This document shows, one piece after another, positions 39,401 through 53,100 of a stretch of 64,000 bases of DNA. Position numbers and translations under genes: made by a program. The notes below the pieces were generated by a model. The model was not told the origin of the DNA. It searched no databases and saw only the letters and a program-made list of their open reading frames with translations. The first letter of the stretch is position 1. Each line of letters opens with the position of its first letter. This stretch comes from Linepithema humile (lineage: Eukaryota; Arthropoda; Insecta; Hymenoptera; Formicidae), in NCBI RefSeq assembly GCF_040581485.1, contig NC_090132.1, forward strand, positions 18,967,411 to 19,031,410. Direction: 5' to 3'.

Positions 39401-40847
39401 GCTCTACAAGTTCACCAGCACGCAAGCCCATGAGCGTAGCAGGCTTAGATTTCGTCTCTTTTAAGAAAAGAAGACATAAAGGCGGTAAGCAAGATAATTT
39501 CCCTGAGATAATTCCTTCAACATTTCGAAAGAGTTCTTATCTTTGATTACTCAATTTATGATTTTCGGTTTATAATTTTTAAAACTTAGTAATTTTACTG
39601 ATTATCTACGAGCATGTGCAAAGTAAGGTGAATACATCGGTGAGTGCATCGGATCGATGAACAAAGTGAGTCGTTTTTAAATATTTTATAACATTTTTAA
39701 AAATTGATTCACTTTACTCGCGTTTATCTTATTCTTGAATAAATTAAGATAAATGCAGATAAAACAAATCAATATTTTAAAATATAAGTATTTAGAATCC
39801 GTTTCATCCACACTCAATTATGGCAGATGCTATAATTCGGAAAAAAAAAATATATATATAAAAATTTATTTGCAATAAATTATACAGAAAAGTAGTTTTG
39901 TTTAAAAAAAAAAAGAAAAAAATTGCTCTTTTCATCTACACTGTTGCATCTAACAAAAAAGTGAATATCTATGAAATTTTATCTTGAAAATTTTGTTAAA
40001 TCAATTTGCTTTCAAAAAAGATATTGCTGCCCGTACCTGCGTGTTTCATATCGCTTCTAATACATCATCTAGATATTTTAGAGGATAGCCTGTATAAATG
40101 GATTTCGAACTTCACGTTGCAGGAGTGTCAGAAGTGCCTTAAGCCGACTCTGTAATCTCGTTTCATCGTGCGGAATAAGTATATGTCATCTTAAGATAAG
40201 CTTGAATCTCAGGTGTAATAAAATCTCGACACTGCATGTAATTAAATCGCGAAAAAAAACCACGCGAGCATTCACATTAACGCTGTATCACAACGATTCA
40301 AGGAACATGAATGCAACTTTGCAAAGTTCAGATCGCGACCTATTCGTCTCAAGAAGAAACGCAAAAATGGCGCGCTAACGAAGTAATTATAGTGAGAGCC
40401 GTGGCGAATTGGTCGGGCACTCTAACGACGGGCAATTTGTTGGCAGGAGGAAAACGTTTTCGCGGAAGTTTTAATGAAATGTTTTAATCAGACTCGGTCC
40501 GATAATATAAACGCAACCTAATCATAATTAGCACGCATCGCGCGGCGGACGCACTGGCGTAAACGTTAATAGTTCGTTCACGACTTTTGCATAGAATCTC
40601 TCGTTCGATTGAGATTGCTCGCGATACTATTGAGAATTAAGAGCAAAAGAGCATTGCTTCGAAAACGATAACACGCACTCCCGCGATTAGACGCAATTCT
40701 GCAACGAATATTTAATCTTGTATTTTCGTATCAACGAAAACATCATTAGCATATATCGAATAAACCAAGGATATATATTGATAAATTAACACGTGTAAAT
40801 TAAATCTTGAGATTCTGCTTATAGTGATACAATTTAACTTCAAGCAA

Positions 40848-40850
<3 letters not shown>
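36485..40850. other. AT-rich stretch with scattered regulatory-like motifs
   Basis: No exon is supported. 37240-37800, 38170-38560 and 39060-39440 are richer in CpG. The segment 38623-38647 holds an ATAATTAT / TAATTA / ATGCAAAT cluster (see findings). Confidence 0.45.

Positions 40851-40917
<67 letters not shown>
40851..40917. repeat. (TG)n microsatellite, 67 bp
   Basis: An uninterrupted TG repeat of about 33 units. The His-Thr frame that appears on the minus strand is only a translation of this repeat. Confidence 0.95.
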
Positions 40918-40918
<1 letters not shown>

Positions 40919-41044
40919 CAACAAATATTATGCAATTATTTTAAAATATGAAATCGCAATCCTCTCTATTTCTAGTAGTGCTAGTATGTTCCATTAAAAA
41001 GTGGATTAAGTAGTAGTGATAAAATTATTTATCTCGTAATATAA

Positions 41045-41526
41045 TTGCCAGTGAGTGAATCTGCAACTATAAAGGAAGCAATCGTTTTGAATTCCCTACT
41101 TAGCCGTCGTATAATTGCTGAGTTATCAGCCAGTGATCTCGTGAAACTGAAGCGATTTGTAAGTAATAAATTTTCTGAATTTCCCCCGCGTGTGACTATG
41201 CATTTTCAGATTTTAGCACGCGTCTCGCTCTGGTACTTTCAACAATCTTATAAGTGTCAAGGCACAGTCATACATTGCCGGTGCTTTGTGTGGAGAACTC
41301 TTTATTGCAATGTGCATCCCATCTATCTACAAAGTAGTTCAGTTGTTTACCACGCTGTTAACGGTTTATCATCTTATTATCTGGCCTCTTTATTCCACTT
41401 TAACATTATGCTCTCATGATATGGATATACTTTACAATTGTGAATGCATAATTCATGCCTTATTTCATCAAAATGTGTGTGTATTTCATATAAAATTTAA
41501 CAATAGATATGATAACAGAATTAAAT
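41045..41526 (+). pseudogene. Possible broken membrane-protein gene fragment
   Basis: One frame reads ESATIKEAIVLNSLLSRR and then IIAELSASDLVKLKRF, up to a GTAAGT donor near 41160. A possible acceptor ATGCATTTTCAG lies about 50 bp further. Beyond it a second frame reads KAQSYIAGALCGELFIAMCI and PSIYKVVQLFTTLL, which is hydrophobic and membrane-like, then decays into low-complexity sequence before a TAA at 41524. The first frame does not join the second without a shift or a different acceptor. I do not recognise the family. It may be a decayed transmembrane gene, or chance open frames. Confidence 0.25.
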
Positions 41527-41529
41527 AAT

Positions 41530-43880
41530 AACAAATTAATACCATTAAAGCATATTATTAATACTCTTCACACGGATCGATGTTACGAATAAATATACTT
41601 ATATTAGAACTAAAAATATTTACTTTATTAAAATAGTATTTTTAAATAATATATTAAAATATATACTTTTAAGATATGTTTGTCAATATTTAAATACGTT
41701 TCGAAGTATTTACTAATTCAATCATATAAGCGTTCATCCATGACTTCCTTGAGAATAAAGAGCCTTTGCTATGCCAGGGTTAACGCGATATCGACGTGCG
41801 TTTCACGCTTTCTCGAGTTTCTTTAACTCGCAAAAATTACGACTTATTATGTGCGCTTATTGAGAGACATAGTCAATTGTTGTTGTAAGCAGTGAGAATT
41901 AGTCGCCGTGACTGATTCATAATAACGAGCTGCGAAACCGAAGCTTGTCAGTTCAATCGAACAGTAAGCGCGACATGATTTATCAGATTTGTTTTTCGGA
42001 AAACGTTGAAATCACCAACAAAAAAAAACAAAAAAAAATACAACCAGTGATTTATTACGAATTATCAAATACGTAATAAAGAAAAATGATAATTTATAAA
42101 ACTTGGAATTATGATAAAAATTTTATTTTACTATTGTGATTAATATTAAAAATAATAAATAATAATAAAATAATAATATTAATAATAAAAATTATAATTA
42201 ATTATTGTACTAATATTAAATTATGTATTTGCTATATAATATTTTATATATTATATTTAAAAAATAAAATGTATTAAATATAATTCCTATTAATTTAAAA
42301 TTATTAGAATACAAGCACGTGTGCTTACAAAAATTAGCATTTTATTGAAATTTTTAAACACATTACAATTTGATTCCGCTTTTATAATTCTGAAAGTAAA
42401 TCTATAGCAATTCTATTAAGATTGGCATTTCTCGCGTTTCTTAATGCACGAGGTAAAACCGAGATAAACCTCGGTTGTATTTAACGATCTGGCGATAGCA
42501 GGCGATGATACTTATAAAAAAACCCAATGGTCCGCGTAATAAAATCGCGAGCTTCCACGGTCAATTTATAGCGGCGCGACTTGATTAGAGTAAAGTTGTG
42601 TGAGACGTTGGAAAATTTGCGCAAGATGCCGGTACATCGTAAACATCGACGTTTACGTTACGAGTTTACAGGCACGTTCGCTTTTCCAATTCCTGCAACT
42701 AATGTCAAACTGGTCTTTCTTCAGATCTTTTTTCCACAGCAATCAAGAAATTCACAAAGTATAATAAAGCAATAAATTAGAAAAACCGAAGCGTCGAATC
42801 TTAAGAGTAGGATTCGAAAATCATTGAATTTAAAACGAAGACTTGAATAGAAAATTATACAAAATCGTCACAGATAAAATTATTAACCATTCGATATAAA
42901 TCCTTTTAGTTTATGCTATATCAAGAACAAAGTATAGAAAACTTATTGCATATATACTAAATCGACGTGGTGCGATGCCGCCATATTCGACGACCGGCAA
43001 TTACAATTAACAGAAAAAGAGGGATGTCGTAAAATGCAATTAAACATTATTACCTCTCGTTTAATGGCCGCCGCGGCCGTGAACGTGCGCGCACGCATAA
43101 ATACACGGAAATAATGTGTGGACGCAAACACGTCGCATGCTTACTTTGTTAGTGCTTCTTGACGTTGCGCAGTCAATAAAATCATCAATGCGTGATGCCG
43201 TAATTACGGCATCTGCGTGCGTCTCGAAGCATAAATTATGATTTTTAGTTACAAACATGATCAAGCGTATGCATTTGACGCGTAAGTTCTTTAACTAAAG
43301 ACCAAGAATTTACCGCCGTACAGTAAACACAGCTTTTTTCTCACAAATGAAGTGGAATAGCATCATGTTTGGCGATGAGTATAAATGTAACCATCGGTAT
43401 TTTCCATTCGAATGATACAAATTTCATTAAACCTTCGTTTCGTTTCGTTAAGCATTTAAAAATTTCGTTGAAAATTTCCATAAATGCTCTTAAAATTGCC
43501 GCAAATTTGCAGAAATGGATTTTAATTATAAAATATTAATATAATCAACTGTCAATCGTTATATCTACGCCTTCGTAAATATTGTTGCGATTTGATTTTA
43601 TTACACATAATATGCATAAATACGTCGTGTTTTGTATCGTCCTTTTTTGCTCGAAATTGCCTCAGAGGTCAGGCTCCATGATTATACCGCGTTTCCGTGG
43701 ACCAATCTGTGAAACACGCTTCGTAAACCGCGTCCGTGTTTTACGATATACTCTGTATAATGCGGATTCGACGCGGATCGATTGGGGATTATTGAGTTCA
43801 CGTGGCTTTCATTCGGTTATATCGTTACTGAAGCGTCTCGGCGATTGCCTTAAAAATAGAGACGTTAACAAAATGAGGCA
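41530..43880. other. AT-rich stretch, no gene seen
   Basis: This is mostly simple A/T sequence, with CpG-richer blocks near 42460-42700 and 43060-43220. No supported exon. Confidence 0.5.
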
Positions 43881-43925
43881 CGTTGGCAGCTCGACGCTGT
43901 TTTTGCCGAGTTTGCGAGCGCCACA

Positions 43926-44081
43926 ATGGCGTTCACGGAAGAACGCTCGGAGGACAATGGTCAGTTGATGGTTTTCGTGACCCAGCCCGCCTCCCTCCAC
44001 CCTCCTCGCTTCCTCTTCGCCCCGTTTCGTGCACCCCCGAAACGAGATATCGGAGACGCCTATCAAGCTATTACGCGTTGA
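43926..44081 (+). CDS. Candidate small ORF, 51 aa
   Basis: ATG at 43926 sits in a good context (CACAATGG) and opens 51 codons to TGA at 44079, reading MAFTEERSEDNGQLMVFVTQ and then a Pro/Phe/Arg-rich segment. Third codon positions are mostly G or C, unlike the AT-rich surroundings, but the local block is itself CpG-rich and two other frames are open as well. There is no domain and no partner exon. A GTCAGT after codon 11 could be a donor. Treat it as a weak candidate. Confidence 0.2.
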   Translation: MAFTEERSEDNGQLMVFVTQPASLHPPRFLFAPFRAPPKRDIGDAYQAITR

Positions 44082-44229
44082 AGAATTAACGCCATTAGTG
44101 ACTCGACTTTTCTCGGTGGCCCAATCTTTTTTCGAGCCGGCTACTCCGCCGCTGGCTCTCGGGACGGGGAACAAGTCAGATTTCTTGACTCACGAGTATT
44201 GCAGTCGTGAAGGCACATAAAATCGTTTA

Positions 44230-47200
44230 TGTGACGAGAATTTCTTTTCAGGTTTTCGCCCTCGCAAGAAATTAATAATTTTCAGTTTGAGCGCGGTGCT
44301 CGCACGCGAACGGTAGAAGTGCAAAATTCAAGGATGCGTTTCAAGAAAAGTGTTCACAAAACTGAAGAAAATATACTTTATATAAATATGTTCTTGAAAA
44401 TAATTATGAAACTATTGTCACGCGTTATTTCAATTTATTTATCGCGATCTTTTTTAAAGCTGTATAAAATAAGTCGATCTCATTAAAAAATTATCCTCTC
44501 ATGACAAACAAGGCCAAACAGCATATGCCTTGAGTTCATATAAAATTCTTTTTCCATTGATAGATGCGATAAAGGCTATCGCCGCTTTACAAGCCGCGGT
44601 TCGATTGTTATAACTCACGAAACAAGGCAATCAACGGTTGTCTCGTTATTGGATTATGATTATTATCCGCTTGAATAGACAATCAAGGACGAATCTAGGT
44701 ATGAAAAGTTATCGATAGCGATTATGCGATAGCATGATTCAGTTGATGTTTAATAAATTGGAATTAGAGCGTATAGCAATACCACACAATTTTGAAAATA
44801 AATGTAAAATATAAAAATTAAAGAAAATATTGTTGATTGTGAAATACAAATTGGAGATAAGAGATAGATGTGTATAATAAATCTTGAAATAATATCTCTC
44901 ACATATTCCTATTTTGTTTTTTTATTTCAATTTCAAAAATTGAAATAATTTGAAATTGTTAGAAAATTCAAGTTAAAGTTATCATTATTTTGTAGACAAT
45001 TGCAGTATTTTGCATTTCCGTGTCTCTTTCCAATACTAGGTATTTCTAATACTTTTGCGTCCCACGTTCAATTCTTCATTCTGCTCGGAGAATCGGCAAT
45101 TTCCGGTACCGCTCTCGCTCTAATGCCAACCGCGCCTGACGAACGAGATGAAAACGACACGCTCCTCTTTCCTTTTCCTCTCTGTGTGGGAAGTTGCGCG
45201 GCGGAGAGGTAGTGGCGGCGATGAGGAGAAGGAAACACTGAAAGGGCAGAGATACTGAACAGTGCTCATTGGACGGTTGCATCTTATGCGCCGGTCTGGT
45301 CCCTCCTGTAATTGGTCGCCACTCAATTGCCGCTCATTAGGTAACTGCCTGTTTTTTGCGCCGACTACGACCGGAGAGCGACGAGAAGAAGTGAAAAAAA
45401 TCAAAAGGAACTAGCTCCGTTTCGCGTCGTCTTCCTGCGCCTTCGCGTTGGTACATAATAAAACACTCCCAACAGAAAATGCAATCGACTACGAAGAATA
45501 ATTAGCCGAAAGACGAATCAGATAGACATGATTATGAGAAAAAAAGACTGCTATGAATAAACAAAATACTAATACTTCAACCAGCTACATGATGCACAAA
45601 TGACAATTTTCTGCAATAATTTGGAATCCAACAACAAAACCAAATCTCGTCTCCTCGCCATTCTTCAATGAATCCGCACTCACACCGAAGAACATTAAAT
45701 TAGCGGCGAATGACAGGTCGGCATTCTTTGTCTATATTGGGCAAGCTAACTCCGGCCTTCTTTTTATATCGTGAAATTAGTTGGCCGCGGTTTCCGGTCC
45801 CGGTTTCTTACTCGACCATCATTAGCCAGCTAGAGGACCAAATTTGCGACCTCAACAAAACGTCTCCGCGATCTTGAAACTCGCGGACAGTCTCGTAAAT
45901 CATTCACTGTACATGAACAAAATATTTTATATCACTGTTAAAAGCATTTAATATGCAAATTTGAATTCAAAGATTAGTGTTATTTTGCCAAAACTGTAAT
46001 ACAAATTTGTAAATTACAAAAACAGTTAACGCATTAAGTAAAATTATAAAGTAGATTAAAATTTAAATTTTTTTATAAATTTGTATAGGAAAATAATAAC
46101 TAGGAAAAATTCTTAGGAACGCAAGTGACAAAATTGTATATGATACGTTAATTTGATAGGTAAAATATTACTTTCTCGTTAAATTACGGGTTTCTGATTT
46201 GTTCATAATTTATTATTTTTACAATACCACGTGTTTTATTAATGGGAAACATATAAAATATAGTATAACGGTACGACTAATTATGAAATAAATGTTCAAA
46301 CAGTGCCGCAACTCAAAATGCATAAACAAGCATATAAATTCATCTAGGAATTTGCATAAATGCATATACATTGAAACGCGCTTTAAGTAAATATATCACT
46401 TGCGTCATATTTTATATTTTATAGATCACTTCTCATGTTCGTGTATCCAAGAGATAACATTATCATATTTAAACGGCTATTTGGTGCTTCAAGAGTTTCG
46501 AGACTTTTGTTTGTAAAACTTCAAAACCTGTTTTGAGAAATTTGTTATTATATGCGCGTAGATACGATATATGCAATGTATGAAAGTATCGATACCTCAT
46601 GATACGTGTTTATGCATTAGCGGTTTTTCGAATAAACGGACCAAAGTATCATAAGAACTAAATATTTCCTGATGTAAAAGAAGATACAGTACTTAATCAT
46701 GAATTTATGCTTATTAGTAACAATAAGAATAATAATCAAAATAATCATATTAGTAATTAAATAATAATAATTTTCCAATTTGTAGCTGAATCAAATGTTT
46801 GTGAAAAATTGATTTTATTGATTTATAAATTTTTTTAAACATTATACTGTCCACATATTACGATAAGATATGTTTTTTCATTAGTTTTTATTTTTTATTG
46901 ATACTGTTAGTCCGTTCAAACTTTTCGACGCAGTATTATATATAAAATATTATTATAGACTCACACACATCACGCTCTATCTTGAATCATTTCAATATCT
47001 CATATTAAAAAATGAAGCAGCCTTATTGCAAAAATAAACGCGTGTGTGCATTAAAAATCACAATTCGCGCATCTTCCTAATAATTACTAGTATCACTTAA
47101 GAATACTTGCTTAATACTGTAATATCTTTCATAATATCTATAAAATAATGCAATCATCTATAATGACGGTCTTTCGTCGTCGATGAAAAATACCATTAAT

Positions 47201-48400
47201 ACCTAAGACAAGGTTGTGCGCAAAGAATTTATCACCTTTATTGCTATCCTTACGACCCGCTGCATCGCGAGTGTTGGATTTTCTTTCCGTCAACGATGTG
47301 CTATGATCGCGAACTAATTGCGAGACTCGTTATTGAACGCGTTATTTTCTTCCCGAGCACTGATTGTCACCGCTCGGCAACTGAACTCGTACTAGTCCTT
47401 GACGCGATTCTGATTGGCCGTAAATGATCATTACCGCGGGTAAAAATATGCGCTGGAATGGCATGCTCGTCAACCGCCTAATAGCGCAACATTGAGTATT
47501 TATTGTCGACGTGGAATAGGCCGAAAGGTGTTATGATTCTGAAATTTATTCAGCAATGTTTTACTGGGAGCCTCGTATTTCATAAGAAGCGTTATTCGTA
47601 TAAATCGTCACTGGTCTTCTGTCGTTTATTTTAACTCATTATGTTCGCTAATTTTTCGTTTTTCTTCTTTTTCCTTTTATGTTTACTTTAAGGTACAAAT
47701 GTGGTGCTTCTAGAAAAGTATTGTGCGCGCAATTGCACTGCTCATATTTTACTTAATCGTTATCTGCCTTAAATTACAAAAAAATTATTAAAAGTATAAT
47801 TAAAAAGTAGTTAAAACAGTTAAAAAATTGTTTGTAACTGAATCAAAATGTGAAAAAAAAAAATTAACTCTTAAAACATTCTCATTCAGTAAACATTTTT
47901 TGCGAATCTATCGAAGAACCGTTAGAAAAAATGTGTGAAAAGAAAGTTTATATATAGAATGCGATATATATTTCCCGCATATATTTCCGTTGATGCAGAT
48001 AATAGAGGTGGATATCGAAAAGCAAGGGTGCAGCTTGTTTCCTGTCACACGATTAGGCACACGTGCATTAGGAAAACACTGCGATGCAGCAGGTGTTTTT
48101 CCGTACGTCAGATAAAAAGATCTCTCTATTATATTTGTTCTAATATTATAAAATTAATGTTTGATATTAAATTATGAATCAATTAATTTGCAAAATGTCA
48201 TACAATAAAACGATATTGTTTAATCCTTTTTTTTTAAGCGTTTTGAGTTATTTATCGAATTAATAACGACAAAAATTTAAATATAGAATTAAAAAACAAT
48301 ATACAACATAGGATAATGGTATCGATAAAACTCCAAGACAATCTCAGTCCGATCTTGCATCCATTCAAATGAATGATCCTAAATAAGTATACATATAAAA
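44230..48400. other. AT-rich stretch with one CpG-rich block
   Basis: 45100-45420 is CpG-rich with overlapping short frames on both strands. The remainder is AT-rich without coding signals. No RNA gene was recognised. Confidence 0.45.
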
Positions 48401-48429
48401 CAAGTTTACGGGCTAATTGTGGATGTTAT

Positions 48430-50170
48430 AAATCTGCAGCCAAAACGTTCGCGCCCGCATCGGCGGAGTTCTCTAATCGAAAATCGACGACGAGCCTAAG
48501 AGCGGGGTGGACGTTTTTAAATGCGACGCGAAGGCAATGTCCCGCAAGCGCAACGAAGTAGAACGATAAAAGTGCGCGGCAAGGGAAAGAGAGAAAGACG
48601 GAGAAAGAGTGAGGGAGCAAGAGAGAGAGAGAGAGAGGGAAAAGGGCGAAAAACGTCAGGTCCCTGTTAATAACCGTTATGGACGAGATGTATAGCGAGC
48701 TACATAATTACAGGTTTGGATACATTGCTTACTGGCCGGTGCACCCGAGCACGCCCTCTGTTCTCCTTCATTAAGACCGCCGTAGACGGTAGCCGCCTGT
48801 TACTCCTCCAGCTACATCCTCGTCTTCCTTCTCTCTCGCCCATATCCTCTTAACAGACTTACAAAGTCTTCCGTTTGAGAGAACCGATGTATCTGGCACA
48901 GTGAATGGAGAAGTGCGAAAATTACGGAAACCGATCATTTTCTGCATTCGAGAAGACTCGTATATATTTCTTTGGTACATTTAAATTTGCATCCCTGCAC
49001 CAATTGTCGTTGTGCAATTTAGTTGATTTAGAATAATGTAGCAAGAATTTATTAATTACAAATTTACTATGAAATTTTGATCGACGATGAAATTCCACAC
49101 TGATATGTAGATTAAAACGCGCGGCGTATTTTGAAACGTAAAGCTGATCTGTTTTGTAAATAAATTTTTCCTTTTTGTTTATATCGGATTAACGTGATTT
49201 ATCTAACATCTAGTTATCGCGAATACTTTATAGATATAATACAAAGCGTGTCAATAAAATCAATTACAAATATTTTAGCATCAAATTAGATGATTACATT
49301 ATGATTATAAACAATTAATGATGTCGGTGAAGATTTCCGTGGAATCAACGCACTAATTTTTATCCTCGAATAAAGACGTGTCGTGAGATTTCTGTGACTG
49401 TTGGATGATCGCGATTTTCGATGACGAAGGGATCGCGCTAAAGGGGAAAAAGGGAGGGAAGATTCTTAGGGCTGGGACTCGTCGGCCGTGGTTCGAGAGC
49501 GACGTTTAGACCGAGGGACGTGATGATACGAAATCGTCGGAGACCCGAAAAGGAAGCGGCTGCCTATTAATAAGAAACCCGCGTATCTCAGCGTCGTTTT
49601 CCATGCGGATCGGATCGATTACCGATCTGGCCCGAGGAGGTTGCGGACGCCATTCTCTCTCCCTTCTCCCCCCGATCGTCATTCCTGCCCCTCTCATTCC
49701 CTCCGCTCGCAGGACTATCATTTGTTAAGCTGGACAACTTAGTCCCGTCATTACGAGCAATCACACTTGATTATTTTTGTCTACAGAGTTGCGCGCCACC
49801 CTATACACTTCTCTAGAGATGACCGGCCCCGGCCTGGGTCGAACTCGAGACAGAGAACAATGCGTAAAGTGGGCAGGGAGAACGAGAAAGATAAGGCGAG
49901 AGGGGGAGATATCACAACAAGAAGAGGAAGGAAAGGCTCGCGGAGAGATCGGGCGATCGAGCGCCCATTTCCGCTTGATTGCTGGGATGTGTGCCGGGAG
50001 AACCAGGGTGATTTCGTGCGCATGTGCGCGCAAAATCAAATTGGGGAATTAGGCGTCGAAAATGATTCGGCAAAAGAATCGTCGATCGGTGATCGACGAG
50101 CGGATTCGTTCGAATGATGCCAGGTAACGATGCTCTCGATCCAAGAATCGCCGCTGGAATACCTGCGCGC
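48430..50170. promoter_or_regulatory. GAGA-rich and CpG-rich candidate regulatory region
   Basis: 48585-48655 is a purine tract ending in (GA)n. 49380-50160 is a CpG-rich block with overlapping frames on both strands (for example 49767-50117 plus and 49761-50039 minus), none with splice sites or domains. Simultaneous openness on both strands points to GC-driven absence of stops. A promoter or enhancer role is inference. Confidence 0.25.
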
Positions 50171-50179
50171 TTACCGGGT

Positions 50180-53100
50180 GCGACGATACATTGCCTGATA
50201 CAATAATGGCCACTAATTCTATATGCGCCAGGACACTGCGAGCATTGTGCACGTGTAAAAAACTATATCTATTTCTTTCCGATAACGCGAGATATGTAAA
50301 AGCGTTGTTATGAGTATAGCACTTGCATTTGCTATTCTAACAGCTAATGAAAAAAGCATCGTGTTTCATTATACAGAGCCTTGACCAGAGTCGTGTCTTT
50401 AATAAACTATTTTTAATGAGACGCCTTTGATAAAATAGCCAACCAGCTGGCTAACATTGGTAATTTAAAAGCTGCACTAAGTTGTTTTTAACTATCTTAA
50501 ATATAAGCATCCACGAGTTTCTGAACTTATTTTATTCTAACATTGTACTTTTTAATGTTGCTTATCGCTATTAAAGCTCGTATTTCTGAATAGAAAAATG
50601 AGACTCGGCAAGATAGTAAAAATAGAAATAAAATTACATTGTAATATTGTAAAAATAGATAAAAATATACGACGCTTGCAGATAAGACTTACAAAATTGA
50701 TCTTATTTAAATGAATTGAACAGCAAATGGTTATAACAAAAGTCTGCCGTAATAGTTAAATAATCGATCGCGATAATTATCGCGACACCATGAACAAAGA
50801 ATACGAGAAGGAAAGTGCTTGCGCTCTCGGCCGCAAACAAGGTATTAACTTTTATACGCCTAAGATAATCTCGTAACAGTAAATGAACGTAATAGCGGAC
50901 GTTATACGTTATGATAAATATAAAAAAAATGTTAGAAGTCTGCACTTACGTGCGCACATACACGATCAAACATTCGTAAACGCGCGCACTGGGTTTCGCA
51001 TAATTATCACGTCGTTAAATATAATTAACGCTATCAGACCACGAGATACGCGTAATGCGTCGTACGAGTCTTAAGGCGAATTTGTACGCGTGAATCCTTA
51101 AATAGCATAAAGTAAAAGAAATGCATAGAATGGTCGTTCGAATTAAACATCGAGATAACGTTGGAGTGATCCTTTTTTCAATATATTGTATAAATTGGTA
51201 AAATAATTAGCTGTAATTTCCGAACCACATGAAGAAAGTACTTCTAATTATTGTGTGGAATCGGAGCTGACGTTATCTGAGATCTTTACGTAAATGCAGA
51301 TCGTGTAAATACGGTTTTAGAATGGTATGCAACGAATGCGCGTTAACTCCGCGAACACATCAAGTAGGAAGAATTCCCGCACTTTTTCATAGATAAGGTT
51401 GCCAGTAAATGTAGTGGCAGTACGGTAGAATTCGCGAGATTATTGCGATCGTTAAGTCGTCGCCGACGGATATGAAAATTTGATTCTACGTTGGGAAGGC
51501 TCGTCAGTATACCTACGAAATGCATGTGTAAATTAAATCAAAGTCGTCATAAAAGTTGAAACACGAAGAGAATATAATTATCATAGCATTGAAAAAATGC
51601 ACCCACTCGTAATACATTTGCTCTTCAGCAATGCTACGTGTATTATTTATTTGATACAGCGTGAATACGTTTTGCCAATTGCAGGAAAAGAAATATTTAT
51701 GTGTAATTAAAATGTGTAAAATAGCCGATATAATAAAATAAGAAAGGATAAAATGCTGTATGCTGTACGCTGTTTATAGCACAGCTACTAAAACGTATCT
51801 TTTCGTTAAAGCTGACGAGACTCGAGGAATTTGAGATACTCTGAGAGTCACGACTATCCGGCTATACTAATGAGATCGTTCTTTAACAAACGAGAACACA
51901 AATGATTCTTCTTTTCGTTTTGGGGGCTCGGGTCGAAAGTTGCGTTACTTGCAGGAAGAAAAAGGCCGCGCGTATCGACTGCGGCCACGAAATGAACTTA
52001 TTAAAAATACAAATAAGCGTGACCGCGCCAGGCCCGAGCCGGCGATGCGACACGCATCGTGCGTAATGCGTATTATACGAGGTGGATAAAACATTGTCCT
52101 ACCGTGGTGGCGGTTAACCTGCCGTGAAATTGGTAGTAGAGGAGAGTCGGACTGATGGCGGCTGTATTCGCATCGTCATCATCGGCTCGTCTCCGCCGCG
52201 ATAAACGCCTTACTAACACAGGCACGTACGCGCACTCAGACGATACGCTGAGAATGTATCTATGCGAGAATCTGTAAAGGATCCGACATATTGGTCGCCG
52301 CGTGTTTGTTCAGGATCCGCCGATCGCAGGCTGCGTGCCTTTCGGAGCGCCACTTGAAAGTCATATCGCGATACTTTGCAATCATCGTTTTTTGCATTAT
52401 TTTTTGTTAGCTTTCGTTAAGGATTCCTTAGAGATTAGTTGGAAGCTTGGCTTTCTTAAAATATCGGGAATAATCACAAATGTTCACACAGTTAAAGATA
52501 TTTAAGAATCATAGAAGCAATCAGAAAATAAACGACTGAGGAATTTTGTGATTTATTTTTTAGAGATTAATCATAAAATGCAAAGATTAATTAATTCTCA
52601 TCAAAAGAAATACTTTTGAAGAATTAAAGTTCGAAACTTATAGTTATTATATTGGCGTAAACTGTGTAATTTTTTTTAAATTCTGTGACTTTATTTATTT
52701 TTGCACAATGCCAATCAATTAAGATTAAAATTTACAAATGTTATATTTTTTATGTAGATTATTTAAAATTAATAATACAACAAAAATATAGAAATAAATC
52801 AAAACGTATTTTTGTATCTGTGAATTCAGTATTTTCTTTAGGTATACGCGATTAGCAGATCCAAACTTCCGCTCGGTAGTTTCCTCGGAAACTAAGAAAG
52901 AAACAGTCTGAGGGGAACGGATGATCATTATTTCTGAGATCTTTATTACGCCAATCGAGAGCCCACCCGTAGGTTATTTCGGCCGTAATTTTCTTCCGTG
53001 TCTTTTCCTGCGGTTGCAACGATATTTGAAAACCCATGTTTATTTCTCATTCCGTGCTATGTCACATAAATTCTCTAATTTGTAAATATGCGAGAAAATC

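Noticed and set aside
40712..40924. His-Thr repeat protein on the minus strand
   Set aside because: It is a translation of the (TG)n microsatellite.
44560..44640. GGTTCGATT, a possible tRNA B box
   Set aside because: No A box at the right distance and no acceptor stem.
49761..50117. Four overlapping frames of 80-116 codons on both strands
   Set aside because: Simultaneous openness on both strands of a GC-rich block indicates few stop codons rather than genes.
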